Shown one piece after another: positions 26,908 through 35,015 of a DNA stretch of 49,702 nucleotides. This DNA is from Jongsikchunia kroppenstedtii DSM 45133 (lineage in GTDB: Bacteria > Actinomycetota > Actinomycetes > Mycobacteriales > Mycobacteriaceae). The notes under the pieces were generated by a model that was given only the letters and a program-made list of their open reading frames with translations, had not been told where the DNA came from and searched no databases. Position numbers and translations under genes: made by a program. Positions within the stretch are counted from its first letter, which is position 1. The number at the start of each line of letters is the position of its first letter. The stretch covers positions 1 through 49,702 of the forward strand of contig NZ_AQYG01000032.1 of assembly GCF_000380485.1 (NCBI RefSeq), in the 5' to 3' direction.

Positions 26908-26974
26908 GATAGTTGACAGTGAGCGGAGTTCGCCGGCATGGGGTCGACGGCACGCGAGGAGTGGGAGTGTGTGT

Positions 26975-27496
26975 GTGGTGAGTGACGTGGAGCAGGGTGG
27001 CGTGACGGGGAAAGTCGTCCATTTCGATACCAATCGGGGGTTCGGATTCCTGGCGCCGGACGACGGCGGATCTGATGTTTTCCTGCATGTGAACGATGTC
27101 AATATCGACGAAGAACTGCTGAAACCCGGTGCGCAGGTCGAGTTCTCGGTCGAGGAGACCGATCGCGGCTCCAAGGCGACGAACCTTCGGGTGCTCTCCG
27201 AAGCACCGGCCGGGGCCGGAGGATTCGGCCGCGACCGTGGCGGCGACCGTCGCGACCGCGGCAATGACCGTGGTGACCGGTTCGATCGCGGTGACCGCGA
27301 CCGCGGCGATCGGCATCAGGACCGCGGCGACCGTCGCGGCCGGTCGGCGCGCGGCGGCCAGTTGGACATGGGCGCCTTCACCGAAGAGCTGACCGAAATC
27401 CTCCTGAATACCTCGGGATCGCTGACCGCCGCGCAGATCGTCAGCCTGCGGCGCAAGATCACCGATTTCGCCGTCCAACAGGGCTGGGTTGACTGA
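26975..27496 (+). CDS. cold-shock domain protein with Arg/Asp repeat linker
   Basis: About 173 residues. The cold-shock domain (residues 8-75) has RNP1 RGFGFL and RNP2 DVFLHV and binds single-stranded RNA or DNA. It is followed by a linker of about 45 residues built from imperfect repeats of RDRGD/DRGDR, then a folded-looking C-terminal segment (about 135-173) ending FAVQQGWVD. Standard cold-shock proteins end after the first domain, so this is the long mycobacteriales type. Two GTG codons (26975, 26978) sit 7 to 10 bases after GGGAG; either may start. Its last eight bases overlap dgt. Confidence 0.87.
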   Translation: MVSDVEQGGVTGKVVHFDTNRGFGFLAPDDGGSDVFLHVNDVNIDEELLKPGAQVEFSVEETDRGSKATNLRVLSEAPAGAGGFGRDRGGDRRDRGNDRGDRFDRGDRDRGDRHQDRGDRRGRSARGGQLDMGAFTEELTEILLNTSGSLTAAQIVSLRRKITDFAVQQGWVD

Positions 27497-28763
27497 GAAG
27501 TCCTACGGGTTGACGGGGAAGCACTACGGGCCCGACGACCTGCAGCGGCTGGTCCCGGAGCCCGCGAAGAGCGCGGCCCTGCCGGGCACCGTCGGTGACT
27601 ACCGGAGCGCCTTCGCTCGGGATCGCGCCCGCGTGCTGCATTCGGCCGCGCTGCGTCGGCTCGCCGATAAGACCCAGGTCGTCGGCCCGCGCGAGGGCGA
27701 TACGCCGCGCACCCGGCTGACCCACTCGTTGGAGGTCGGGCAGATCGGCCGGGGGATCGCGACCGGCATCGGCTGCGATCCGGATCTGGTCGAACTGGCC
27801 GGGCTCGCGCACGACATCGGGCACCCGCCGTACGGACACAACGGCGAGCGGGCGCTCGACGAGTTCATCACCGACCACGGCGGCTTCGAGGGAAACGCGC
27901 AGAACCTGCGGATCCTGACCCGTCTGGAGCCGAAAATCCTTGACGGGCAGGGCTGTAGCGTCGGACTCAACCTGACGCGGGCGGCGCTCGATGCGACGAT
28001 CAAGTATCCGTGGACCCGGCCGCGGCCGGGGGCCAAGTTCGGTGCCTACGACGACGATCTGCCGACCCTGGAATGGATCCGGCGCGGGTCCAACGGCACG
28101 GAGCAGGTGCTGGAGTCGCAGGTGATGGATTGGGCCGACGACGTGGCCTATTCGGTCCACGACGTCGAGGACGGGGTGATCGGCGGTCGGCTCGACCTGC
28201 GCAGCCTCGCCGACCCGGCCGATCAGCGGGCGCTGGCGGCCATGGGCGCGGCCAACTTCACCGGGATCGCCGAAGAGGAATTGATCGCCGCGGCGCAGCG
28301 GCTGTCGTCGATGGATGTCGTCACCGACGTCGGATCGTATGACGGTTCGTTGCGAAACTCGGTGGCGCTCAAGCGAATGACCAGCGAGCTGGTCGGTCGG
28401 TTCGCGTCCGCGGCGATCGCCGGCACCCTGGAGGCGGGCGAGTTCGCGCCGCCGCCGGTTGCGGCGGCCGAGGTCGCGTTGCTGAAGACGGCGGCCTTGA
28501 TGTTCATCATGTCCGACGCCAAACACATGGCGGTGCAGGCGCGACAGCGCGATCGAATTCATCGGGTTGCCGAATGGTTCGTCCGCGCCGCGCCCGCGGG
28601 CCTCGATCCGATCTATGCGGCGCTGTGGGCCGACGCTCAGCGCGATGGCGCCGACGAGGGCGCGCTGATGCGGATCATCGTCGACCAGATCGCGTCGATG
28701 ACCGAGAGCCGGCTGGAGCGTCTCGACAAGAGCACCCTCGGCGAACAGGCGCACCTGGGCTGA
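27489..28763 (+). CDS. dgt: dGTP triphosphohydrolase-like HD protein
   Basis: 424 residues beginning at a TTG. The HD-domain metal residues are visible in [12 protein letters not shown] and [15 protein letters not shown] (H...HD), with the later [14 protein letters not shown] segment completing the site. The N-terminal [21 protein letters not shown] stretch is typical of the dNTPase family, which cleaves dGTP or other dNTPs to nucleoside and triphosphate. The start overlaps the cold-shock gene by eight bases, so translation is probably coupled. In M. tuberculosis dgt adjoins dnaG; here 14 kb separates them. Confidence 0.92.
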   Translation: MTEKSYGLTGKHYGPDDLQRLVPEPAKSAALPGTVGDYRSAFARDRARVLHSAALRRLADKTQVVGPREGDTPRTRLTHSLEVGQIGRGIATGIGCDPDLVELAGLAHDIGHPPYGHNGERALDEFITDHGGFEGNAQNLRILTRLEPKILDGQGCSVGLNLTRAALDATIKYPWTRPRPGAKFGAYDDDLPTLEWIRRGSNGTEQVLESQVMDWADDVAYSVHDVEDGVIGGRLDLRSLADPADQRALAAMGAANFTGIAEEELIAAAQRLSSMDVVTDVGSYDGSLRNSVALKRMTSELVGRFASAAIAGTLEAGEFAPPPVAAAEVALLKTAALMFIMSDAKHMAVQARQRDRIHRVAEWFVRAAPAGLDPIYAALWADAQRDGADEGALMRIIVDQIASMTESRLERLDKSTLGEQAHLG

Positions 28764-28779
28764 GTCTCAGCCCGGGTGC
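28751..28779 (+). terminator. hairpin at the dgt 3' end
   Basis: The sequence 28751-28764 (GCACCTGGGCTGAG) is followed at once by an inverted copy to 28779 with one mismatch, overlapping the dgt stop. A second hairpin, GCGGCGAT-8-ATCGCCGC, follows at 28778-28801. There is no T-run, so efficiency as an intrinsic terminator is uncertain. Confidence 0.55.
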
Positions 28780-28806
28780 GGCGATTCGCTTGCATCGCCG
28801 CATGTA

Positions 28807-28836
28807 TTGACCGTCGGAGACTGACGACCGTATTGT
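28807..28836 (+). promoter_or_regulatory. predicted promoter of acyl-CoA synthetase gene
   Basis: TTGACC at 28807-28812 and TATTGT at 28831-28836 are separated by 18 bases. They lie just after the dgt hairpins and about 55 bases before the GTG start, which is itself preceded by GAGGAG at 28879-28884. Confidence 0.5.
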
Positions 28837-28890
28837 TCGGGTCTCCATGCAGACCGCTGGCCTACGCGGTGGACCGTTCGAGGAGCTGAC

Positions 28891-30294
28891 GTGTCGGAGT
28901 CATTGCTGTCGTCACTGAGCCACGACCCGGGTCGTGAGGCGGTGCGCGTCGGCGACCATGTGCTGCGACGCGAGGAGCTGGTGTCGGCTGCGGCGGTCGT
29001 GGCCGAGCGAGTGGCCGGTCGAGGCGCGGTGGCGGTGCACGGCTCGGCGACCATCGAGACCATCGTCGCCGTCACCGGGGCGCTGTTGGCCGGAACGCCC
29101 GTCGTCCCGGTGCCCCAGGATGTCGGCGACGCCGAACTCGCGCACATTCTCGGCAACAGCGGGGCCGACATGTGGCTGTGCGCGCCCGGCAGCGATCTCG
29201 ATCCGGACCTGGAGCGCTACGAGGTGGACCTCGCGACACGCGGCGACTTCGCTGCGGCCGAGCCGCCGATGTCCGCGACCGCGCTCATCGTCTACACATC
29301 CGGCACGACCGGTGCGCCGAAGGGTGTGCGCCTGTCCCGGGCCGCGATCGCGGCGTCCATCGACGGACTCGTCGATGCGTGGCAGTGGTCCTCCGACGAC
29401 AAGCTGGTGCACGGCCTTCCGCTCTTTCACGTGCACGGGTTGGTCCTCGGCGTGATCGGCGCCCTGCGGGTGGGGTCCCCGTTGGTGCACACAGTCCGCC
29501 CCACGCCGCAGGCGTATGCCGCCGCGGCCGGGTCGCTGTATTTCGGGGTGCCTACGGTGTGGAGTCGGGTCTGCGGTGATCGCAATGCGGCCCAGGCGCT
29601 TTCGTCGGCCCGTCTGCTGGTGTCCGGCAGCGCGCCGCTGCCGGTTCCGGTCTTCGGGCAGCTCGCCGACCTGACCGGCAAAGCCCCGGTGGAGCGATAC
29701 GGGATGACCGAAACCGTCATCACCCTGTCGACGCGGTTCGACGGCGAGCGGCGGCCCGGCTGGGTCGGCCTGCCGATCCGCGAAGTGCAGACCCGGATCC
29801 GGGCGAGCGACGGCGGCTTGGCCGCGCATGACGGCGAGTCGCTCGGCGAGTTGGAGCTGTCCGGCCCGACGTTGTTCGACGAGTACCTCGGTAACCCGGC
29901 GGCGACTGCCAAGGTGACCACCGGCGACGGCTGGTTCCGGACCGGTGACATCGCGGCGATCGACGCGGGTGGGTTCCATCGCATCGTGGGACGCGAATCG
30001 GTGGACATGATCAAGTCCGGTGGCTATCGCATCGGGGCCGGCGAGATCGAGCACGCATTGCTGTCGCAGACGGGGGTGCTGGAGGCGGCGGTCGTCGGGG
30101 TGCCCGACGACGATCTCGGTCAGCGGATCGTCGCGTACGTCGTGGGCGATGTGCCCGACCCCGACCTGCTCGTGCAGTCGGTCGCCGAGTCATTGTCGGC
30201 CCACAAGCGGCCCCGCGAGGTCCGGGTGGTCGCCGAACTGCCCCGCAACGCTATGGGCAAGGTGCAGAAGAAGCTGCTGCTCAGCGAGGGTTGA
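28891..30294 (+). CDS. AMP-forming acyl-CoA synthetase (MatB-like)
   Basis: 467 residues. The adenylate-forming signatures appear in order: IVYTSGTTGAPKGVRLS (A3, near residue 135), RYGMTETV (A5), WFRTGDIA (A7), KSGGYRIGAGEIE (A8) and the catalytic lysine in PRNAMGKVQKK (A10). It should activate a carboxylic acid to its CoA thioester via an acyl-AMP. The compact length and A8/A10 sequences resemble malonyl-CoA synthetases (MatB), but substrate cannot be fixed. GTG at 28891 with GAGGAG six bases upstream. It converges on the IclR gene and is not in an operon with the meta-cleavage genes. Confidence 0.87.
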   Translation: MSESLLSSLSHDPGREAVRVGDHVLRREELVSAAAVVAERVAGRGAVAVHGSATIETIVAVTGALLAGTPVVPVPQDVGDAELAHILGNSGADMWLCAPGSDLDPDLERYEVDLATRGDFAAAEPPMSATALIVYTSGTTGAPKGVRLSRAAIAASIDGLVDAWQWSSDDKLVHGLPLFHVHGLVLGVIGALRVGSPLVHTVRPTPQAYAAAAGSLYFGVPTVWSRVCGDRNAAQALSSARLLVSGSAPLPVPVFGQLADLTGKAPVERYGMTETVITLSTRFDGERRPGWVGLPIREVQTRIRASDGGLAAHDGESLGELELSGPTLFDEYLGNPAATAKVTTGDGWFRTGDIAAIDAGGFHRIVGRESVDMIKSGGYRIGAGEIEHALLSQTGVLEAAVVGVPDDDLGQRIVAYVVGDVPDPDLLVQSVAESLSAHKRPREVRVVAELPRNAMGKVQKKLLLSEG

Positions 30295-30329
30295 TCCGTC
30301 ACCTGATGCTGAGATCGGTGATTCCGCAA

Positions 30330-30352
30330 GCCATCTCGTTGTCGACGATGGC
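30330..30352. terminator. hairpin between convergent acyl-CoA synthetase and iclR
   Basis: GCCATC at 30330-30335 pairs with GATGGC at 30347-30352 around an 11-base loop that can pair partly. It lies in the 69-base gap between two convergent stops. No T-run is present; bidirectional termination is an inference. Confidence 0.35.
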
Positions 30353-30363
30353 GGCTGTCGATG

Positions 30364-31122
30364 TCACAGCGCGCGACGGCGGACCAGGGTGGCCGCGATT
30401 CCGGCCGCCGCCGCTCGTACCGCGGTGACATGCGCGTCCGGGCGGAAACGCGTGGTCGGCCCCGTCACGCTGATCGCGGCCAATAGTTCGTTGGACGCGG
30501 TGTCCAGCACCGGGGCGGCGACGCAGGCGATGCCGATCGCCGACTCCTCGTACTCGAATGCGACCCCCGATTCGACGATCGCGTCCAGCTGTCGCGCGAG
30601 TGCGCCCGGCTGAGTGATCGTCTTGGGGGTACGTCGCGGGAGCGGTTGGTCGAGCACGGCGCGCCGCAGTTCCGGTCCGCCATGGGCGAGCAGCGCCTTG
30701 CCGATTCCCGTGCAGTGCAACGGGAGCCGTCCGCCGGCGCGGGACGGGGCGCGCGCCTGGCGATGACCGCCAATCTTCGCGACGTAGACCACTTCGTGTC
30801 CGTCGAGCACGCCGAGGTGCACCGTTTCGTGTGTTCGCTCGTATAGATCCTGCAGGAAGGGCATGGCCAGCTCGAGCAGGCTGCGTTCGACCGAGGCCCG
30901 CATACCGAGCTCGAAGAGGCCACCGGAGAGCCGGTACCCGCCGCCGGCTCGGTCGAGCAGAGAGACCGTCACGAGCTCGTTCGCGAGTCGATACACCGTG
31001 GCCTTGTGCAATCCGGTGCGCCGCACCAGCTCTGCGAGTGACAGCACATGATCGTCGGCTTCGAACGCGCGGAGCAGCACGGCGACCTTCCCGATGACGG
31101 TGTCGGGGGTGTCCGGGGGCAT
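30364..31122 (-). CDS. IclR-family regulator of the adjacent hydratase operon
   Basis: 252 residues. The N-terminal winged helix is seen as LAELVRRTGLHKATVYRLANELV (about 28-50). The C-terminal IclR effector domain follows, with HLGVLDGHEVVYVAKIGG, LPLHCTGIGKALLA and a final GIACVAAPVLD block, as in other members. It is divergent from the mhpD-like gene across about 80 bases that contain a perfect palindrome (31143-31161), and so very likely controls that operon in response to an aromatic catabolite. Activation or repression cannot be decided from sequence. Confidence 0.88.
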   Translation of the reverse strand: MPPDTPDTVIGKVAVLLRAFEADDHVLSLAELVRRTGLHKATVYRLANELVTVSLLDRAGGGYRLSGGLFELGMRASVERSLLELAMPFLQDLYERTHETVHLGVLDGHEVVYVAKIGGHRQARAPSRAGGRLPLHCTGIGKALLAHGGPELRRAVLDQPLPRRTPKTITQPGALARQLDAIVESGVAFEYEESAIGIACVAAPVLDTASNELLAAISVTGPTTRFRPDAHVTAVRAAAAGIAATLVRRRAL

Positions 31123-31142
31123 GTTCCCAGCCTAGATCCGGC

Positions 31143-31161
31143 CGTATCGCTCAGCGATACG
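31143..31161. promoter_or_regulatory. perfect 19-bp palindromic operator
   Basis: CGTATCGCTCAGCGATACG is a perfect inverted repeat with nine-base arms around one central base. It lies in the divergent region between the IclR gene (start 31122) and the hydratase gene (start about 31205). IclR dimers bind such palindromes. A partial repeat, GGATACGGC, follows about eight bases later. Confidence 0.7.
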
Positions 31162-31204
31162 AATCTCTGGATACGGCGCGGGGTGACCGCGGATGCTGGA
31201 ACGC

Positions 31205-32017
31205 ATGACGATGACAGCTTCACCCGATGCGGCGATCACGAAGGCCGCCGAGCGCCTTCGAGTCGCGCGCGATACCGGTTGCACGTGTGCGCCGATCCGC
31301 GATCTCATCGCAGTCACCGACCTGTCCGCGGCGTACCGAGTGCAGCAGGGTTTCAACGAGTCACGGCTGACGGCGGGTGCCCGCGTGGTGGGCCGCAAGA
31401 TCGGTCTGACGTCGGTTGCTGTGCAGCAGCAGCTCGGCGTCGACCAGCCCGACTTCGGGGTGCTATTCGACGACATGGTCTATGCCAGCGGGGATGTGGT
31501 GCCGATGGACCGGTTGCTGCAGCCACGTGCCGAGGCCGAGATCGCGTTCGTCCTGTCGGCCGATCTCGCCGACGGCGATTTGGATCCGGTGCAGATTCGC
31601 GGCGCGATCGACTATGCGGTGGCCGCGATCGAGATTTGCGACAGCCGAATCGGCAACTGGGACATCAAGTTCGCCGATACGGTCGCAGACAATGCCTCGT
31701 CCGGGCTGTACGTGCTCGGTGATCAGCGGGTTCGGCTCGACGGCTTCGACACCGTGGCGGCTGCGATGTCCATGGCGATCAATGGCGCTGAGGTGTCTAC
31801 CGGAACCGGCGCGGACTGCCTCGGCGATCCGCTCGCAGCGGTCGCCTGGCTGGCGCAGGCGGCCCGTGAATACGGCGAGCCGCTGCGCGCCGGTCAGGTG
31901 ATCCTGTCGGGAGCGATGGGGCCGATGCGACCGGTCGGCGCGGGTGACGAAGTGACAGTGCGGATTTCGGGGCTCGGTGAGGTCTCGGCAAGCTTCAGCA
32001 GTGGGGAAGGAAAGTAA
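31205..32017 (+). CDS. 2-keto-4-pentenoate hydratase family enzyme
   Basis: 270 residues. The family motifs [34 protein letters not shown] and [25 protein letters not shown] are clear; the Glu residues of the second and third bind the divalent metal. The enzyme hydrates 2-hydroxypenta-2,4-dienoate-type compounds to 4-hydroxy-2-oxovalerate analogues in lower meta-cleavage pathways (MhpD, BphH, HsaE). ATG at 31205 gives the standard length; an ATG at 31193 is an alternative. Its stop overlaps the next gene by one base. Whether it acts on C5 or longer (steroid-derived) substrates is unknown. Confidence 0.9.
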   Translation: MTMTASPDAAITKAAERLRVARDTGCTCAPIRDLIAVTDLSAAYRVQQGFNESRLTAGARVVGRKIGLTSVAVQQQLGVDQPDFGVLFDDMVYASGDVVPMDRLLQPRAEAEIAFVLSADLADGDLDPVQIRGAIDYAVAAIEICDSRIGNWDIKFADTVADNASSGLYVLGDQRVRLDGFDTVAAAMSMAINGAEVSTGTGADCLGDPLAAVAWLAQAAREYGEPLRAGQVILSGAMGPMRPVGAGDEVTVRISGLGEVSASFSSGEGK

Positions 32018-32997
32018 TGACCCGAGAGACGAAAACAGGGAAGTCGAAGGTTGCGATCATCGGCTCCGGCAACATCGGGACCGACCTGATGTTCAAGGTG
32101 ATCCGGAATGCCGAGTACCTGGAGATGGGTGCGATGGTCGGCATCGACCCGGAGTCAGACGGGCTGGCCCGCGCGGCGCGGCTGGGTGTGCCGACGACGC
32201 ATGAGGGTGTCGAGGGGCTGATGGCGCTGCCGGGCTTCGACGAGATCGAGTTCGTCTTCGATGCGACCTCGGCGAAGGCGCACGAACACAACGCGGCGCT
32301 GCTGCAGCCGTTGGGCAAGCGCCTCATCGACCTCACCCCGGCGGCCATCGGCCCGTACGTGGTGCCGGCCGTGAACCTTGACGACCATCTCGATGCGCCG
32401 AACGTCAACATGGTGACCTGCGGTGGCCAGGCGACGATTCCGATCGTTGCGGCGGTCTCGCGGGTCGTGCCGGTCGAGTATGCCGAGATCGTCGCCTCGA
32501 TCGCGTCGAAGTCGGCCGGACCGGGTACGCGCGCCAACATCGACGAGTTCACCGAGACCACGTCGGCCGCGATCTCGGCGGTCGGTGGTGCCAAGGGCGG
32601 CAAGGCCATCATCATTCTCAATCCGGCCGAACCGCCGCTGATGATGCGCGACACGGTCTTCGCGCTGATCGCGTCCGGGGATCCCGAGGTGCACGAGCAG
32701 ATCCGGCAGAGCGTGCGGGACATGGTCGCCGACGTGGCGAAGTATGTGCCGGGCTACCGCCTTGTGCAGGAAGTGCAGATCACTGAGCTGCCGGCCGAGC
32801 GGCCCGTCAAGACCCTGCTGTCCGCCGATGCCGCGCCGCCGACGCATCAGGTGTCGGTGTTCCTGGAGGTCGAGGGCGCCGCGCACTATCTGCCTGCCTA
32901 CGCCGGCAACCTGGACATCATGACCTCGGCCGGCCTACAGGTCGCCGAGCGGATTGCCGCCCGTACCAACGCCATCGAGACCGAGGTGACCGCATGA
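32017..32997 (+). CDS. acetaldehyde dehydrogenase (acylating)
   Basis: 326 residues. The NAD-binding motif [13 protein letters not shown] is at about residue 14 and the catalytic Cys is in [14 protein letters not shown] near residue 133. Sequence matches the MhpF/BphJ/HsaG type, which converts acetaldehyde or propionaldehyde with NAD and CoA to the acyl-CoA and forms a channelling complex with the downstream aldolase. The start touches the hydratase stop (TAATG) and the end overlaps the aldolase start by four bases (ATGA), supporting coupled synthesis of the complex. Confidence 0.94.
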   Translation: MTRETKTGKSKVAIIGSGNIGTDLMFKVIRNAEYLEMGAMVGIDPESDGLARAARLGVPTTHEGVEGLMALPGFDEIEFVFDATSAKAHEHNAALLQPLGKRLIDLTPAAIGPYVVPAVNLDDHLDAPNVNMVTCGGQATIPIVAAVSRVVPVEYAEIVASIASKSAGPGTRANIDEFTETTSAAISAVGGAKGGKAIIILNPAEPPLMMRDTVFALIASGDPEVHEQIRQSVRDMVADVAKYVPGYRLVQEVQITELPAERPVKTLLSADAAPPTHQVSVFLEVEGAAHYLPAYAGNLDIMTSAGLQVAERIAARTNAIETEVTA

Positions 32998-33995
32998 CCG
33001 CGATTTTCGTGCAGGACGTGACGCTGCGTGACGGCATGCATGCCGTGCGTCATCAGATGTCGATCGGCGATCTGCAACAGATCGTCCGCGCGCTCGATGC
33101 CGCCGGTGTCGATGCCATCGAGGTCGCGCATGGCGACGGCCTGGCCGGCGGGTCGGTCAACTATGGTCCGGGCTCGAACACCGACTGGGAATGGATCGAG
33201 GCGGCCGCCGACGTCCTCGAAAACGCCCGGTTGACAACGCTGCTGTTGCCGGGTGTGGGCACCATCCACGAACTCAAGCACGCCTACGATCTGGGTGTGC
33301 GGTCGGTGCGGGTCGCCACCCATTGCACCGAGGCCGACATCTCCGCGCAGCACATCGCGGCCGCGCGGGACCTCGGCATGGACGTGTCGGGCTTCCTGAT
33401 GCTCTCGCATATGGCGTCGCCCGAGGAGCTGGCCCGGCAGGCGAAGCTGATGGAATCGTATGGCGCACAATGCGTCTACGTCACCGACTCCGGTGGTCGG
33501 CTGACGATGAACGACGTCCGCGATCGAGTGCGCGCCTACCGTGATGTGCTCGATCCGGCCACCGAGATCGGTATCCACGCGCACGAGAACCTGTCGTTGT
33601 CGGTCGCCAATTCGGTTGTCGCGGTGGAGAACGGTGTCTACCGTGTCGATGCATCTCTCGCCGGACATGGTGCCGGCGCCGGCAATTGCCCGCTCGAAGC
33701 GTTCATCGCGGTCGCGAATCTGTCCGGCTTCGAGCATCGCTGCGATCTCGGCGCGCTCGAGGACGCGGCCGATGACCTGGTGCGGCCGCTGCAGGATCGG
33801 CCGGTGCGGGTCGACCGGGAGACGCTCACCCTGGGCTATGCGGGTGTGTACTCGTCGTTCCTGCGGCACGCGGAGACCGCGTCGGCGCGCTACGGCGTCG
33901 ACGTGCGCGACATCCTCGAAGAATGCGGCCAGCGGCGGCTCGTCGGCGGCCAGGAGGACATGATCGTCGACATCGCGCTCACGCTGGCGAAGTGA
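32994..33995 (+). CDS. 4-hydroxy-2-oxovalerate aldolase
   Basis: 333 residues. The HMGL-like TIM barrel begins [18 protein letters not shown], with the metal-binding Asp and the Arg of TLRDG. Further motifs are [28 protein letters not shown] and [19 protein letters not shown], whose histidines complete the metal site. It cleaves 4-hydroxy-2-oxoacids to pyruvate and an aldehyde (MhpE/BphI/HsaF) and passes the aldehyde directly to the preceding dehydrogenase. A strong hairpin follows at 34002-34040, so the operon probably ends here. Confidence 0.94.
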   Translation: MTAIFVQDVTLRDGMHAVRHQMSIGDLQQIVRALDAAGVDAIEVAHGDGLAGGSVNYGPGSNTDWEWIEAAADVLENARLTTLLLPGVGTIHELKHAYDLGVRSVRVATHCTEADISAQHIAAARDLGMDVSGFLMLSHMASPEELARQAKLMESYGAQCVYVTDSGGRLTMNDVRDRVRAYRDVLDPATEIGIHAHENLSLSVANSVVAVENGVYRVDASLAGHGAGAGNCPLEAFIAVANLSGFEHRCDLGALEDAADDLVRPLQDRPVRVDRETLTLGYAGVYSSFLRHAETASARYGVDVRDILEECGQRRLVGGQEDMIVDIALTLAK

Positions 33996-34001
33996 CGCCG
34001 T

Positions 34002-34040
34002 GGCAGCCCGTGTCGGCCTGTTAGGCGGGCGCGGGCTGCC
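34002..34040 (+). terminator. nested hairpin after the aldolase gene
   Basis: GGCAGCCCG at 34002-34010 pairs perfectly with CGGGCTGCC at 34032-34040, and the loop holds GCCT-GTT-AGGC. It begins six bases after the aldolase stop. No T-run follows. An adjacent 12-bp palindrome GGCCGATCGGCC (34042-34053) may be a separate site upstream of fdhD. Confidence 0.55.
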
Positions 34041-34094
34041 TGGCCGATCGGCCGCGCCACCCGCGCCGATCGCAGCGGGTGTAACGTCCCCGTA

Positions 34095-35015
34095 GTGGGC
34101 CGGATCACAGCGCGGCGGTCGCTCACCAAGGTCACCGTCGGCCAGGAATCGCGCACCCGAATCGACGTCCTCGCGGTCGAAGAACCGCTGGAGATCCGGG
34201 TGGCGGGCACGCCGTTGGCCGTCACCATGCGTACGCCCGGTCATGACGTCGAATTGGCCGCGGGATTCCTTATCTCCGAGGGAATCATCGGCGATCGCGA
34301 GCAGTTCGAGTCCGCGATCCACTGCGGCGGACCGGGCAGAGGCAACGCGCCGAACGAGTACAACGTCCTCGATATTCGGCTCGGCCCCGGTGCGGTGTTG
34401 CCGACGCCGGAGGCCGCCCGCAACTTCTATACGACCAGCTCGTGCGGTCTCTGCGGCAAGGCCAGCATCGAAGCCGTCACGACGGTGTCCCGGTACGACG
34501 TCGCCGGTGATCCGAGCGCCGTCACCGCGGCCGATGTCGTGTCGTTCCCGGGCAGGCTGCGCGCCGCGCAGACGGTATTCGACAAGACCGGCGGACTGCA
34601 CGCGGCCGGACTCGTGGATCTGGAATCGGGCGAGCTGATCGTCGTGCGCGAGGACGTCGGCCGGCACAACGCCGTCGACAAGGTCGTCGGATGGGCGCTG
34701 CTCAATGATCGACTTCCCCTGCGCGGCACCGTATTGCAGGTATCCGGCCGGGCGAGCTTCGAATTGGTGCAGAAGGCGGTGATGGCCGGGATACCGATGC
34801 TGGCCGCCGTGTCGGCGCCGTCGTCGCTGGCCGTCGAACTGGCCGCCGATGCCGGCCTGACGCTGATCGGGTTCCTGCGCGGCGATTCGATGAATATCTA
34901 CGCCCGGCCCGACCGCGTTCGTACCGATCCGATCAACACCCAGCCCCATCCGCCGGCGATCAAGGAGGCCACCGATGAAGCCGCAGCACGCGACATCAGA
35001 GCCGGATCATTCTGA
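34095..35015 (+). CDS. fdhD: formate dehydrogenase accessory sulfurtransferase FdhD
   Basis: 306 residues from a GTG. The family core is visible: AVTMRTPGHDVELAAGFLISEGII, the TSSCGLCGKASIE segment whose CxxC carries persulfide, and VREDVGRHNAVDKVVG. FdhD transfers sulfur from a cysteine desulfurase to the molybdenum cofactor before it is inserted into the FdhF-type enzyme. The 3' end overlaps the fdhF-like gene by 41 bases, so both are co-translated. No strong ribosome binding site precedes the GTG. Confidence 0.93.
   Translation: MGRITARRSLTKVTVGQESRTRIDVLAVEEPLEIRVAGTPLAVTMRTPGHDVELAAGFLISEGIIGDREQFESAIHCGGPGRGNAPNEYNVLDIRLGPGAVLPTPEAARNFYTTSSCGLCGKASIEAVTTVSRYDVAGDPSAVTAADVVSFPGRLRAAQTVFDKTGGLHAAGLVDLESGELIVVREDVGRHNAVDKVVGWALLNDRLPLRGTVLQVSGRASFELVQKAVMAGIPMLAAVSAPSSLAVELAADAGLTLIGFLRGDSMNIYARPDRVRTDPINTQPHPPAIKEATDEAAARDIRAGSF

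Noticed and set aside
27225-27360. Possible CRISPR-like or tandem DNA repeat
   Set aside because: The repeats are irregular, in frame, and explained by the Arg/Asp codon repeat of the cold-shock protein; no spacer structure.
32898-34949. Minus-strand ORF of 683 codons opposite aldolase and fdhD
   Set aside because: Runs through two genes and an intergenic terminator; no domain.
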